Part shown: positions 62,756 to 64,000 of the stretch, in pieces
Layout of the letters: the number at the start of each line of letters is the position of its first letter
How positions within the stretch are numbered: position 1 is the stretch's first letter
Origin: an uncultured Bacteroidota bacterium
Lineage (GTDB): Bacteria > Bacteroidota > Bacteroidia > Flavobacteriales > Schleiferiaceae
Assembly: GCA_913057235.1 (NCBI GenBank)
Contig: CAJXNI010000011.1
Span: 31,655 to 95,654 of the forward strand
DNA: 64,000 nucleotides
Direction: 5' to 3'
Position numbers and translations under genes: made by a program
Notes under the pieces: generated by a model
The model's database searches: none
Told to the model about the DNA's origin: nothing
Seen by the model: only the letters and a program-made list of their open reading frames with translations

Positions 62756-64000
62756 ATGAAACAAAACATCAACAAATTAAAAATGAAATGCTTCTCGGAT
62801 ACGTTGAAGTTGATTGTTTCAATATTGCTATTAGTCGCTAGCCTAAATTCATTTAGTCAAACAACCTATTTCTATGGCAAAAATAAAATACAGTCAGATG
62901 GTTTTACAGGTGCATTATACGAAGTTAAAATAGATCGAAGTAAAGGATTTACTTTCGTTAAAATCCAGCAGGTGCCGACAAAAAATATGAGAAGAATGAA
63001 ATCTGTAACGCCATCATATAATACAAAAATCAAATCTGGTAATTACGAAGCTAAATATTTAGGCGTATTACAAAACGATGGTACCTTTCGAAGATCTAGC
63101 TGTAGTGACAACTGGGGTTGGGATAAAGTAAAAACCGGAGAATCATATTATATTACCTATGTTTTTAATGGAGCAATTCCACCAGGATTAAAAAACTTTT
63201 CTTTAGTTGACAAAGGCTCTTATTCTGGTTGTAATGGTTATGGTTTCAGTAACTACACCCTTAATAATCCTGACAATCACCCAAAAACCAACTTAACTGA
63301 ATATTCGCTCAAACAAAAAGTAGATGAACAACATGATGATATTGTCGGTATTTATGAACGATTTGATAAATCAGGTTATAAACTAGGTTGCATAAAGGAT
63401 GGAGAAACATATAAGCTGGTTTATCTAAGCTATGGTGGTTCATATATGAGTTGGTGGAAAGTTGGAGATGTGAAAGCAATTCTACGACCGAGTGCAACAA
63501 CAGGAGTGTTCAAAGGTGATTGGTTTATGGCAGACAAGTCCATAAATTCAGATGCATATATATTTTTTGACGGCACTACTTTGAAAACAGTAGTTGCAGG
63601 TGAAGAAAGTAGTTATTTAAAAATGTACCCAACTAATTCTTCTGCCAATTCTTTTTCTGCAGGAACACAAGAGTGGTCAGGTACAGGGTTTGCCTTAAAT
63701 GGGGGATACATTGCAACAAATTATCATGTTGTTGAAAATGCCAATAGCATATACATACAAGGTGTCAATGGTAGTTTTTCAGTTAAATACAAGGCTACAG
63801 TTGTTGCCACGGACAAAAATAACGATTTGGCTTTGTTACAAATAAATGATAGTCGATTTAACAGTTTTGGAAAAATTCCTTTTAAAGTAAAAACATCAAC
63901 ATCGGAAGTTGGTGAAGATGTTTTTGTATTAGGTTACCCGCTAACCACAACGATGGGAGACGAAATTAAATTGACAACAGGAGTTATAAGTTCAAAAAGT
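62756..64000 (+). CDS. secreted trypsin-like serine protease, C-terminally cut by the window
   Basis: The frame is open from the ATG at 62756 to the window end (415 codons, no stop). A signal peptide (IVSILLLVASLNSFSQ) leads to about 260 residues of unassigned beta-rich sequence with several Cys. A trypsin/HtrA-like domain follows from about residue 305: GTGFALNGGYIATNYHVVE with His324, then DKNNDLALLQI with the catalytic Asp, and VFVLGYPL. The Ser motif lies beyond the window. The gene is clearly more AT-rich than the rest of the window, which points to transfer. It directly follows the attC-like site, so it is a candidate first cassette. Confidence 0.8.
   Translation, partial: MKQNINKLKMKCFSDTLKLIVSILLLVASLNSFSQTTYFYGKNKIQSDGFTGALYEVKIDRSKGFTFVKIQQVPTKNMRRMKSVTPSYNTKIKSGNYEAKYLGVLQNDGTFRRSSCSDNWGWDKVKTGESYYITYVFNGAIPPGLKNFSLVDKGSYSGCNGYGFSNYTLNNPDNHPKTNLTEYSLKQKVDEQHDDIVGIYERFDKSGYKLGCIKDGETYKLVYLSYGGSYMSWWKVGDVKAILRPSATTGVFKGDWFMADKSINSDAYIFFDGTTLKTVVAGEESSYLKMYPTNSSANSFSAGTQEWSGTGFALNGGYIATNYHVVENANSIYIQGVNGSFSVKYKATVVATDKNNDLALLQINDSRFNSFGKIPFKVKTSTSEVGEDVFVLGYPLTTTMGDEIKLTTGVISSKS

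Noticed and set aside
1..64000. tRNA, rRNA or riboswitch genes
   Set aside because: I looked for T-loop and CCA-end patterns and for conserved leader structures and saw none. A covariance search would settle it.

Overview
The window looks like chromosomal DNA of a Bacteroidota bacterium, most likely a marine member of the Flavobacteriales. The evidence is C-terminal type IX secretion sorting domains (49181-50953, 57716-58903), an S46 dipeptidyl-peptidase, DUF4249, DUF5606, DUF6428 and DUF6909 family proteins, a chalcone-synthase-like lipid cluster, and a generally weak Shine-Dalgarno signal. Gene density is high, with many 1-14 bp overlaps. I found no rRNA, tRNA or CRISPR array.

Layout. 1-1326: end of an S41-type peptidase and a papain-fold peptidase. 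1397-9285: one co-directional run for a phenolic lipid or quinone-like product. It holds a flavoprotein, a START protein, a methyltransferase, a type III polyketide synthase, a YitT membrane protein, an enoyl-ACP reductase, a dehydratase, a ketosynthase, an acyl carrier protein and a phosphopantetheinyl transferase. 9238-10011: a broken DUF3667 gene. 10108-15041: Tex, a broken small secreted protein, a thioesterase and a GH15 enzyme. 15085-17626: an arsenic resistance operon with its regulator and a likely operator. 17674-21664: a broken SRPBCC gene, two small proteins, a fused trehalose synthase/phosphatase and a pyrophosphatase.

21874-32466: a DUF6909 protein, an NrtR-like regulator with a palindromic operator at its start, dapD, ruvX-def-lipoprotein-DUF5606-mazG, the sixA-ppk1-ppx polyphosphate operon, thioredoxin and Tpx. 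32544-44037: a second flavoprotein, a lipoprotein, dnaK, a DUF4249 lipoprotein, panB, a pseudouridine synthase, a PpiD-like foldase and a DPP11-like peptidase. 44106-48552: DsbA-like, RsmI-like and phosphatase genes, a heavily decayed histidine kinase, and dnaA. 48780-56672: a thioesterase, a secreted zinc peptidase, YigZ, EamA, RibD, a PNPOx-fold protein, a CarboxypepD_reg protein and an ABC-F ATPase.

56690-57606 is a repeat-rich island: a 13-copy heptamer repeat, then two 136-bp direct repeats flanking a GIY-YIG nuclease gene. 57716-61201: a Kelch/T9SS protein and two histidine-degradation genes (hutG, hutI). 61513-64000 is the most unusual end. A tyrosine recombinase is followed within 10 bp by a hairpin with the layout of an integron attC site, and then by an AT-rich secreted trypsin-like protease that runs off the window. 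This may be the start of an integron-like cassette array driven by a recombinase that is not a typical IntI.

Four genes in the window are broken mainly by in-frame stops that single transitions (CAG to TAG, CAA to TAA, TGG to TAG/TGA) would explain, which suggests recent decay. No gene here needed a non-standard code: TAG ends intact genes such as those at 136-1326 and 21874-23544.
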